A stretch of 47,732 nt of DNA, from contig NZ_MDWE01000041.1 in NCBI RefSeq assembly GCF_001715195.1, forward strand, positions 1 to 47,732, written 5' to 3'. The translations under genes were made by a program, and so were the position numbers. The notes beneath the pieces are model-generated. The model did not search any database. It saw only the letters and a program-made list of their open reading frames with translations, and had not been told where the DNA came from. Positions 20,647 through 27,582 of the stretch are shown one piece after another; within the stretch, counting starts at the first letter, position 1; the number at the start of each line of letters is the position of its first letter. The stretch is from Rhodohalobacter halophilus (GTDB lineage Bacteria > Bacteroidota > Rhodothermia > Balneolales > Balneolaceae).

Positions 20647-21522
20647 CTATTTCAATGTCTCAATCAGCCAGCCTTCGGTGTGGTCCAGTACCTCTTCAAA
20701 CACCGGCGGGAATTTCTCCTCTTCAAACGGGTGAGAAACATTAAACGTATGCCCTGCTCCTTCAATAATCCGAACCTCTTTCTCATCGGCCGGGCAAGCC
20801 CGATACAGTTTTTCTGAATCGCTATAGGGAACAGCCTCATCCTCTTTCCCGGCAAGAAACAGAGAAGGAATGTGCAGTTCACGCACTCGCTGAATCGCCA
20901 TCAATCGATCTGCATTCGCGAGTGCGTCATCATATACAACCTTTCCAATCTTCATAGTTTGATGGGTTCGGGAGTTTAAGATCTCAGTAAACCCCTTCTC
21001 TTCCCAATCCTGCTTCATCTGTTCGCTCCACCTGGCATTATAATCGGCAACGGCACTCCAAGTAATCAGGCTCATGATTTCGCTATACTCTGCTGCTGCC
21101 GCTACGGCGGTGTGTCCGCCCCGGGAATGACCAATAATTCCAATACGATCGGAGTCAAGAAGCACCCTGTCCGAAGCGATCTCCTTCTGCTTAATCGCTT
21201 CTATCACCTTTCCCACATCGTCCAGATCCTGGCTCAGCGTCTCCCGTTCAAACAGCTCAAGCTGATCAAACTCTGTCATATTTTTCCCAATTCCATTCAG
21301 CGAAAAGTTGAATGCGACCACCGCAAAACCGGCCCGAGCCAATTCTTCACAAGCATCGGGGAAAGCTCCCCAATCCTTAAAACCTTTGAAGCCGTGCAAA
21401 AAAAGGACAACCGGCACCACTGTTGACGGTGCTGCCGACGGCGAGTAGAGATCGTAATAGATCGGCAGATCCTCATTCGACCTGATCACTCCGCTCTCTT
21501 TATTTACACTGTTTGATTTCAT
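20647..21522 (-). CDS. Alpha/beta hydrolase (dienelactone-hydrolase-like)
   Basis: A 291-residue cytoplasmic serine hydrolase. The triad is visible: Ser in IIGHSRGGHTAVAAA (about residue 151), Asp in LAGKEDEAVPYSD (about 231) and His in IEGAGHTFNVSHP (about 263). The oxyanion strand is VVLFLHGFKGFKDWG near 43. The fold and motif order match the large dienelactone hydrolase / acyl-peptidase-like group; the substrate is unknown. Its start overlaps the stop of the pseudouridine synthase gene by 4 bases (ATGA), an arrangement that suggests co-translation rather than shared function. Confidence 0.83.
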   Translation of the reverse strand: MKSNSVNKESGVIRSNEDLPIYYDLYSPSAAPSTVVPVVLFLHGFKGFKDWGAFPDACEELARAGFAVVAFNFSLNGIGKNMTEFDQLELFERETLSQDLDDVGKVIEAIKQKEIASDRVLLDSDRIGIIGHSRGGHTAVAAAAEYSEIMSLITWSAVADYNARWSEQMKQDWEEKGFTEILNSRTHQTMKIGKVVYDDALANADRLMAIQRVRELHIPSLFLAGKEDEAVPYSDSEKLYRACPADEKEVRIIEGAGHTFNVSHPFEEEKFPPVFEEVLDHTEGWLIETLK

Positions 21523-22514
21523 GCCCCTTCCTTATTAAAGTCGAGTGTATCCAGTTTCACGAGTTTTCTCAGATCATTGATCTCTTTCTGCTTCAAATAT
21601 CTCCACCGGCCAACCCGCATATCTTTATCATTCAAACCGGCATACCGAATGCGCTTGAGGCGTTTCACATCTGCACCAAAATAAGCGATCATTCTGCGAA
21701 TAAGATGGTTCCGGCCCTCAAAAACTGTGATAATAACAATATTTGGTTTATAACCGCTGCGGCTAATTTTGGTCGGCTGAATGGGGCCGTCTTCCAGCGT
21801 TATTCCCTGAACCATTTCTGATAACTCCTCATCCGTTAAAATCCGGTCAGTCTCCACCTCATAGGTTTTTTTCACCTTGTAGCTGGGATGCATCAACCTG
21901 TGAGCCAGGTCTCCGTCATTGGTAAGCAAAAGCAGCCCCATCGTATTTCTGTCGAGTCGCCCAACCGGGTAAACCCGATAGCCGGTGGCATCTTCGATGG
22001 CATCCATCACGGTATTTCTATCCTTCTCATCATCCGTTGTGCTAATGGTATCTTTCCCTTTATTGAGCAGAATGTAAACAAACGGCTCCAGTGAAACCCG
22101 CTGCCCGTCAACTTCTACCTTGTCATCCGTGGTCACTTTAGTCCCCAGCTCAGTTACAACTTCACCGTTAATCTTCACCTTACCCGCCTCAATATACTCA
22201 TCCGCATCCCGACGTGAACAGAATCCGGCATGGGCAATAAATTTATTCAGCCGAATTTCTTCGCGAAGGTATTTCTCCTGTTTTGCCCGATTGGAGAAGT
22301 TCGGCCCCTTTCTGGCTCGCTTCGCCTTTCGGGGCTTACTGCTGCTTTTCTTTTGGCTGAATGGTTTGTCTGAGTTTCTTTTTCTGTCGGGTCGTTGTCG
22401 TCGTTCTGAGCTTTGTGGGCGTTCTGAGCGTTGTTGCCGCTCTGAGTTTTGGGAGCGTTCTGAGCGTTGTTGTCGTTCTGAGCTCTGGGAGCGTTCCGGG
22501 CGTTTTTTCTTCAT
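21519..22514 (-). CDS. RluB/RsuA-type rRNA pseudouridine synthase with repeat-rich N-terminal tail
   Basis: Converts a uridine of ribosomal RNA to pseudouridine. The 331-residue protein has an N-terminal basic, low-complexity tail of about 85 residues, an S4 RNA-binding domain (RLNKFIAHAGFCSRRDADEYI, about 93-113) and the catalytic domain with the active Asp in YPVGRLDRNTMGLLLLTNDG (about residue 192) and VKKTYEVETDR. RNLIRRM-like sequence near 270 (GRNHLIRRMIAYFG) is typical of the RsuA/RluB branch. The tail contains three 12-residue repeats related to ERSQSSERQQRS. RluB versus RluE/RsuA cannot be settled from sequence alone. Confidence 0.9.
   Translation of the reverse strand: MKKKRPERSQSSERQQRSERSQNSERQQRSERPQSSERRQRPDRKRNSDKPFSQKKSSSKPRKAKRARKGPNFSNRAKQEKYLREEIRLNKFIAHAGFCSRRDADEYIEAGKVKINGEVVTELGTKVTTDDKVEVDGQRVSLEPFVYILLNKGKDTISTTDDEKDRNTVMDAIEDATGYRVYPVGRLDRNTMGLLLLTNDGDLAHRLMHPSYKVKKTYEVETDRILTDEELSEMVQGITLEDGPIQPTKISRSGYKPNIVIITVFEGRNHLIRRMIAYFGADVKRLKRIRYAGLNDKDMRVGRWRYLKQKEINDLRKLVKLDTLDFNKEGA
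22389..22496 (-). repeat. Three in-frame 36-bp tandem repeats inside the pseudouridine synthase gene
   Basis: Codons 7-42 consist of three 36-base units that translate as ERSQSSERQQRS, ERSQNSERQQRS and ERPQSSERRQRP. The units stay in frame, so copy-number change would lengthen or shorten the basic RNA-binding-like tail without breaking the gene. Confidence 0.8.
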
Positions 22515-22635
22515 TTTAATAAACTAAAAAGTTAAATCTATTTTTTCCATGTTGCTGAATCTGCATAAAGATAACAATCATATTGCACCTGATTAACAAT
22601 TCCAATAGTGTGCTAAAACCCGAAACGTTTTAAGG

Positions 22636-22938
22636 CTAAATGTATTTATCTCCCCTTACTACTTTTACAGGGTTTGCATATACTATAACTGCATAATTTT
22701 CGAAGTAATGTTCAGCAACTTCATCGATTATGTTATTTCCTACTTCTCGACTTACCACAGCCTCAATTTTGACATTTTTGCCTTCAAAATCACTTACCCT
22801 TGTCCCTCTTGACCCCTCCCCTTCAACATCGGTAATTGTATGCCCTTTACCACCATTTTTCTTGATCAGATCTACCAAATCATCCCTTAAAATTCTCTCA
22901 GATATAATGGTTACCAAAAACAGTTCTGTTAACTTCAT
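22636..22938 (-). CDS. sbtB: SbtB-like PII-family signalling protein
   Basis: A 100-residue PII-like protein of the SbtB group, the trimeric regulator that binds adenine nucleotides (AMP, ADP, cAMP) and docks on SbtA to control bicarbonate uptake in cyanobacteria. Similarity covers the core: KKNGGKGHTITDVEGEGSRG (residues about 28-47; nucleotide-binding/T-loop base) and IDEVAEHYFENYAVIVYANP (about 70-89). The C-terminal CGPxGC redox loop of many cyanobacterial SbtB proteins is absent; the chain stops at RGDKYI. The ATG at 22936-22938 is one base after the sbtA stop and is preceded by GGAGGT located inside the last sbtA codons, an unusually strong ribosome site for this window. A start 8 codons earlier is therefore rejected. 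Confidence 0.88.
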   Translation of the reverse strand: MKLTELFLVTIISERILRDDLVDLIKKNGGKGHTITDVEGEGSRGTRVSDFEGKNVKIEAVVSREVGNNIIDEVAEHYFENYAVIVYANPVKVVRGDKYI

Positions 22939-22939
22939 A

Positions 22940-23896
22940 CTAACCTCCAAACCAAGTTGCAATTAAGTAGTATAACGGAATACCCAACGTAATGTTAAAA
23001 GGAAAAGTTATTCCAAGTGATGCTGTAAGGTAAAGTGTAGGACTTGCTTTTGGTAATGCAATTCTAACTGCCGCAGGAGCAGCAATGTAACTCCCACTAG
23101 ACACCATTGCAGCAAACACAGAGCTGCCCGCTACACTTAGACCTGACCAGAGCCCTACTAAAACTGCCATAAACCCAAAGAGGATAGGTACAATTATTCC
23201 AAATCCCAATAAGAAAAAACCCGCTCTTTTTAAATCACCGAGTCTGCGTGCGGTAATCATTCCAAGTTCCAATAGAAAAAGCACTAATGCCCCCTGGAAA
23301 CCATTTACAAAAAATGGGGCTACCGGTTCAAAACTTTTAGGACCTGCCAAATATCCAATCATCAATCCTCCAAGCAACAAAATTATACTGCTGCCAGTTA
23401 CAACTTCGTGAAGTGCTTTTTTAACAGAACCTGATCCTGAATTGATAATTTGAGGTATCATCAAAGCAACAATAATTCCCGGCACCTCCAGCAGGGCAAC
23501 AAGGGCAGGAAGAAAACCCTCCGGAGAATCTCCCAAGCTTTCAGCATAGCTGATAGCAGCTATAAATGTTACTGCCGAAACAGAACCGTAATGCGCAGCA
23601 ATACCCGCAGCGTTTGACACATCAAACTTACCCATATACCTCAATACTGCATATGCAATGAGTGGGGTTAAAATACCTAAGGCAATTGTAGCTACAACCG
23701 GCCAAATGAAATCAGAAAATGCTGTTGTGCTTAGTTCAACACCTCCCTTTAATCCAATTGCCAACAGTAAATAAATGGACAAGGCTTTATAGATGGGTTG
23801 CGGAAATTCTAGATCGCTCTTTACAACTTTGGCAATAATTCCCAAGACAAATGCCATCACAATAGGTGATGTAAAATTTGATAGAAGAGATTCCAT
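22940..23896 (-). CDS. sbtA: Sodium-dependent bicarbonate transporter SbtA
   Basis: A 318-residue membrane protein of the SbtA (DUF897) family, high-affinity sodium/bicarbonate symporters first known from cyanobacterial CO2-concentrating mechanisms. About ten hydrophobic helices in two inverted halves are visible. Family-type segments include LLLAIGLKGGVELS (about 42-55), AAHYGSVSAVTFIAAISY (about 100-117), EVPGIIVALMIPQI near 138 and ASGSYIAAPAAVRIALP-like sequence near 268-283. It is followed by sbtB with one base between stop and start. The gene is 106 bases downstream of the LysR-type regulator on the same strand and reads as part of one inorganic-carbon locus. Confidence 0.92.
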   Translation of the reverse strand: MESLLSNFTSPIVMAFVLGIIAKVVKSDLEFPQPIYKALSIYLLLAIGLKGGVELSTTAFSDFIWPVVATIALGILTPLIAYAVLRYMGKFDVSNAAGIAAHYGSVSAVTFIAAISYAESLGDSPEGFLPALVALLEVPGIIVALMIPQIINSGSGSVKKALHEVVTGSSIILLLGGLMIGYLAGPKSFEPVAPFFVNGFQGALVLFLLELGMITARRLGDLKRAGFFLLGFGIIVPILFGFMAVLVGLWSGLSVAGSSVFAAMVSSGSYIAAPAAVRIALPKASPTLYLTASLGITFPFNITLGIPLYYLIATWFGG

Positions 23897-23962
23897 TTAC
23901 AATATTATGCTTTTTAGTTTAAACCCATCGAAACTAAATAAAAAAACAGGAAAATATAAGAG

Positions 23963-23982
23963 TGATATGTACTTATTCATCA
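23963..23982. promoter_or_regulatory. Possible LysR-type half-sites upstream of sbtA
   Basis: TGAT at 23963-23966 and ATCA at 23979-23982, 12 bases apart, lie 67-86 bases upstream of the sbtA ATG. The same half-sites occur with a 4-base spacer in the regulator/isocitrate dehydrogenase gap. The match is short and could be chance in A+T-rich DNA. Confidence 0.2.
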
Positions 23983-24002
23983 AAATGGCTGACGAATAAA
24001 CT

Positions 24003-24905
24003 TCAATTTATGATTGCGGGGATATTATTATTCTTTGCGAACTCAATAAAATTTCTTGCAACAGGGCTTAACTTTTTACCTTTCGGATAAACCAATTTCC
24101 AGTTATTCACATAGGGTAAGCCCTTGACATCCAACACAGAAATTTTGCCCATTTTTTCTTCGTTTAGTAAGCTGTATCGCGATACTAATGAGATTCCAAT
24201 GCCTGCCATAATTGCTTGTTTAACAGCTTCGTTTGTACTCAACTCCATTACAATTTCTGGATTTATCTTTTCCCGGCTTAACAAATTTTCCATCACGAGC
24301 CTGGTTCCTGATCCTGTCTCTCGAATCAAAAAGTCGAACTCTTCAAGATCTTTCCATTGGATATTCTTTTTACTGGCAAGGTCATGGTTGGGCGAAGCCG
24401 CCAATACCAATGGATTTGACAAAAATTCGATCTGCTCCAAAGCCATTCCTTCAGGAAGTTGGGAAAAAACAGCCAGGTCACATGCATTTTCTTTTAATAG
24501 AGATGTAACTTCAATTCGGTCGGTCACTTTTAAAGATATCTGTACCTGAGGCGACTCATTTCTGAATTTCCCCAGAATGTAAGGCATGAAATATTTTGCA
24601 GTCGACACCACCACAATACTTAGCTTGCCTTTCATCACCCCTTTTAATTCATCAAGAGCCATCTCTAATAACTTAAGTTCGCTCTTTATTTTCTTTTGTG
24701 AGTTATAGAGCTCAGCTCCTGCATCAGTCAAGTAAAGCTGTTTACCTATAACCTCAATAAGGTCAATATCGAAGTGCTCCTGTAATTTCTTAACCTGTAT
24801 TGAAACAGCAGGCTGGCTCATAAATAGCTCTTTTGCTGCCTTGGTAATGCTTTTGTTTTTGGCTACTGATGCAAAAACATCTAATTGATGTAGCGTATAA
24901 GACAT
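24003..24905 (-). CDS. LysR-type regulator of the CbbR/CmpR/RbcR group
   Basis: A 300-residue LysR-type transcription factor. The winged helix-turn-helix is at the N-terminus (LDVFASVAKNKSITKAAKEL and SQPAVSIQVKKLQEHF). The effector domain carries sequence typical of carbon-fixation regulators: GKLSIVVVSTAKYFMPYILG at about 93-112, SNPLVLAASPNHDLA near 160 and FLIRETGSGTRLVMENLLSRE near 185-205. CbbR/CmpR/CcmR regulators respond to metabolites such as 2-oxoglutarate, NADP(H), phosphoglycolate or RuBP, depending on species. It is divergent from the isocitrate dehydrogenase gene and upstream of sbtAB on its own strand, the usual LysR position for controlling neighbours. Confidence 0.9.
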   Translation of the reverse strand: MSYTLHQLDVFASVAKNKSITKAAKELFMSQPAVSIQVKKLQEHFDIDLIEVIGKQLYLTDAGAELYNSQKKIKSELKLLEMALDELKGVMKGKLSIVVVSTAKYFMPYILGKFRNESPQVQISLKVTDRIEVTSLLKENACDLAVFSQLPEGMALEQIEFLSNPLVLAASPNHDLASKKNIQWKDLEEFDFLIRETGSGTRLVMENLLSREKINPEIVMELSTNEAVKQAIMAGIGISLVSRYSLLNEEKMGKISVLDVKGLPYVNNWKLVYPKGKKLSPVARNFIEFAKNNNIPAIIN

Positions 24906-25004
24906 ATATAATTGTTTATGATTATGATCATTTATGTTAATTATTATTTATATAAAAAGCACCCTATTTTTTCGCCGCACATTTAACATTTAAACATATA
25001 GATA
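24906..25004. promoter_or_regulatory. Divergent regulatory gap with inverted repeat
   Basis: The 99-base A+T-rich gap between the regulator and the isocitrate dehydrogenase gene contains an inverted repeat ATGAT-N4-ATCAT at 24918-24931, overlapping a T-N11-A arrangement at 24915-24927. It lies 13 bases from the regulator ATG, as expected for autoregulation by a LysR protein. No clear -33/-7 pair could be picked out for either direction. Confidence 0.45.
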
Positions 25005-26465
25005 ATGAGCTCTACGAAAACAATTACTGTGGCGCACGGAGACGGAATTGGGCCTGAGATAATGGATTCTACCCTAAAAATTCTGGATGCGGCTAATTCT
25101 AATCTCTTATATGAGGAAATTGAAGTCGGTGAGAAAGTTTATAATAAAGGTATCAAAGCAGGGATCGAGGATAAAAACTGGGACATCATCTCAAAGAATA
25201 ATATCCTCCTCAAAGCTCCCATAACTACTCCTCAGGGAGGGGGTGTAAAAAGCTTAAATGTGACATTGCGAAAGACTCTTGGCCTTTTTGCTAATGTGAG
25301 ACCATGCAGGGCTTACTATCCGTTTGTCAAAACCAAGCATCCGGATATGGATGTAGTTGTAATCCGCGAAAATGAAGAAGATACCTATGGAGGTATCGAG
25401 CACAGGCAAACCTTTGAAGTATACCAATGCCTCAAGTTAATCACCCTTCCCGGTACTGAACGGATCGTTCGCTACGCTTTTGAGTATGCAAAATCGAATG
25501 GCCGCCGTAAAGTCACCTGTTTTACAAAAGACAACATAATGAAATTGACAGATGGCCTTTTTCACGATGTGTTTAAAACAGTCTCCAAAGAGTATCCTCA
25601 CATCGAATCAGAAAATTTAATCGTAGATATTGGAACAGCCAGACTTGCAGACACTCCTGAACGGTTTGATGTGGTAGTTATGCCAAATTTATATGGAGAT
25701 ATTGTTTCAGATATTACAGCTCAGATTTCAGGATCAGTGGGTATGGTGGGCTCAGCAAATATTGGATTAAAAACAGCTATGTTTGAAGCAATTCATGGAT
25801 CAGCTCCGGATATTGCCGGCCGTAACATTGCAAATCCTTCGGCTCTTATTCAGGCTTCTGTAATGATGCTAAGGCATCTTGGCCGATTTGCTCAAGCGGA
25901 TAATATTCAAAATGCCTGGCTTAAAACTCTTGAAGATGGAATTCACACTCCCGATATATTTAGTACTGATAGCAAAATCAAAGCTTCCACTCAAGATTTC
26001 ACCCGAGCTGTTATCGACAGATTAGGGCAGAAACCGGTAACACTTTCAAAAGTTTCAACATCGGGTGCCGTTAAAGTTCAGATCCCAGAATTAAAAATTA
26101 GCCGGTCAGAAAACAAACCTTCTGCAACTCAAAAAAGGAGACTTGCCGGAGTGGACCTATTTGTCTATTGGGAACCACAAAATGTAAATCTACTTGCTCA
26201 AAGACTTAACGACGTAGTCGGTGAGGAGTTTGAACTGACAATGATTACAAATCGAGGCACAAAAGTATGGCCAAATGGCAATTCAGAAACTTTTTGTACA
26301 GATCATTGGCGATGCAGATTTAAATCCATGAACGGAAAAACTACCCAGTTACAAGTAGTAGATCTTCAAAAAAGGTTAACCAAACATGCTTTAGATATCA
26401 TTAAAACAGAAAATCTTTATCTATTCGACAATGAACCCGCCTTTTCGTCCGGCCAAGGTGAATAA
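25005..26465 (+). CDS. icd: Isocitrate dehydrogenase, Thermus/Rickettsia type with C-terminal extension
   Basis: Oxidative decarboxylation of isocitrate to 2-oxoglutarate and CO2, reversible as reductive carboxylation. The 486-residue protein has an IDH/IMDH core of about 345 residues and an extra C-terminal domain of about 120 residues (from RRLAGVDLFVYWEP), as in the Thermus thermophilus and Rickettsia enzymes. Substrate residues are visible: Ser83, Asn85 and Arg89 in KSLNVTLRK, Arg99, Arg121 in VIRENEED, Lys175 and the metal acids in LYGDIVSD (about 230-236). In the cofactor loop HGSAPDIAGRN, Asp269-Ile270 occupy the place of the Lys-Tyr pair of NADP-specific E. coli enzyme, which points to NAD+ use. 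It is transcribed divergently from the CbbR-type regulator. Confidence 0.9.
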   Translation: MSSTKTITVAHGDGIGPEIMDSTLKILDAANSNLLYEEIEVGEKVYNKGIKAGIEDKNWDIISKNNILLKAPITTPQGGGVKSLNVTLRKTLGLFANVRPCRAYYPFVKTKHPDMDVVVIRENEEDTYGGIEHRQTFEVYQCLKLITLPGTERIVRYAFEYAKSNGRRKVTCFTKDNIMKLTDGLFHDVFKTVSKEYPHIESENLIVDIGTARLADTPERFDVVVMPNLYGDIVSDITAQISGSVGMVGSANIGLKTAMFEAIHGSAPDIAGRNIANPSALIQASVMMLRHLGRFAQADNIQNAWLKTLEDGIHTPDIFSTDSKIKASTQDFTRAVIDRLGQKPVTLSKVSTSGAVKVQIPELKISRSENKPSATQKRRLAGVDLFVYWEPQNVNLLAQRLNDVVGEEFELTMITNRGTKVWPNGNSETFCTDHWRCRFKSMNGKTTQLQVVDLQKRLTKHALDIIKTENLYLFDNEPAFSSGQGE

Positions 26466-26580
26466 AATCGATTTAAAAGTTAGACTATCATCTATTTATC
26501 AACAGGCTTGCTATTCAGTTCAATGAAACTGACCTAGCTTTTCTTTAAATTAAGATGCTTTTTCTAACTAATTAGTAAAG

Positions 26581-27255
26581 ATGATAGAAAACTATTTCCC
26601 AAGCGCATTACCCATTCCCAAACTCAAAGAATTTGTATCAGAAAAACTATCCGAAAAAAACCTAAACCAAAAAAATACACTATGGGCAACTTCGGTATGC
26701 AGTGATGAGGTTAATCAGAGCCTACATCAGTTAGATGAATATTTTGAAACATTTGGGCCTTTTATCCTAGGGGGTATTTCAGGAATTCCTTTCGCGGGTA
26801 AAACTGGTTTCAAGGCATTTGCCAGCCATATTCCGGATCATGGAGGTGCTTTTATTATCTATGGACCTCATGTTGGAATTACTCAAGAAGGTGAAATCGG
26901 AAAAGTACATAGGGCCGGGCAAAAACTTAACACTTCAAGTTGCGGTTCGGTTATAGGAGCACTCAATACTTTAAAGAGTGATGAGAATTCAGAAAAACCA
27001 ACGTATGATTATCAGCAGGAGGAGGTGAAAAATCTTCTGCGAAATAATTGGGCCAAACTTTCCAGTTCTGATGATCAAATCATCACTGCTACAGAAATTA
27101 CATATACAGAGATTAAACACGAAATCAGGGAAATTATCACGTCCTGTATTTCCTATTTAGAAGATAAGCCACTGTTGGCCGTTGGTGGAATATTGATCAA
27201 TACCCACCCCTCTGATGAAGATTTATTTGATATCAGAGATATTGACTGGTATTAG
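26581..27255 (+). CDS. LCIB/LCIC-family (limiting-CO2-inducible) carbonic anhydrase-like protein
   Basis: A 224-residue soluble protein resembling the LCIB/LCIC family of Chlamydomonas and diatoms, a variant beta-type carbonic anhydrase fold (also called theta class). The family core is clear: LGGISGIPFAGKTGFKAFAS at about 63-82, IPDHGGAFIIYGPHVGITQE around 84-103 and GKVHRAGQKLNTSSCGSVIGAL around 107-128. Likely zinc ligands are Cys40 (SVCSDE), His97 (GPHVG) and Cys121 (SSCG), with Asp42 as the catalytic acid. The Arg that follows Cys-x-Asp-x in classical beta enzymes is Val44 here, so activity is not assured. It lies 115 bases after icd on the same strand and completes the bicarbonate module. 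Confidence 0.83.
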   Translation: MIENYFPSALPIPKLKEFVSEKLSEKNLNQKNTLWATSVCSDEVNQSLHQLDEYFETFGPFILGGISGIPFAGKTGFKAFASHIPDHGGAFIIYGPHVGITQEGEIGKVHRAGQKLNTSSCGSVIGALNTLKSDENSEKPTYDYQQEEVKNLLRNNWAKLSSSDDQIITATEITYTEIKHEIREIITSCISYLEDKPLLAVGGILINTHPSDEDLFDIRDIDWY

Positions 27256-27318
27256 AATGCTTTTTATTGATTTTAAAATATAAACTGCGACAAAGCTACA
27301 TTTCTTAAAAGCGTTGGA

Positions 27319-27582
27319 TTATAAACTTTTGTCATGATCATTCTTTTTTTTCGGAACCGGATCATAACCGGATGTGCCCCAGGGGTGGCAGCGCAGAATG
27401 CGTTTTAATCCAAGCCACGATCCCTTCAATGCCCCCCACTCTCGAATGGCCTCAATCGTGTAGTTGGAGCAGGTGGGTACATGTCGGCAGCTCGGACCCA
27501 GAAATGGCGACAGTACATCCTGATAGACTTTTACCAAGCCGATCAAAATGGCCTGAAACCCTTTGCCAATCAGGTCAAGCAT
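27319..27582 (-). CDS. yidD: Membrane protein insertion efficiency factor YidD
   Basis: A small (87-residue) protein that assists YidC-dependent insertion of inner-membrane proteins. The full signature is present: [35 protein letters not shown] with its conserved cysteines, then [21 protein letters not shown]. The N-terminus is amphipathic. A start 11 codons upstream is possible, but the ATG at 27580-27582 begins at the family's usual point and overlaps the cysS stop by 8 bases, so the gene is read through from cysS. Confidence 0.93.
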   Translation of the reverse strand: MLDLIGKGFQAILIGLVKVYQDVLSPFLGPSCRHVPTCSNYTIEAIREWGALKGSWLGLKRILRCHPWGTSGYDPVPKKKNDHDKSL

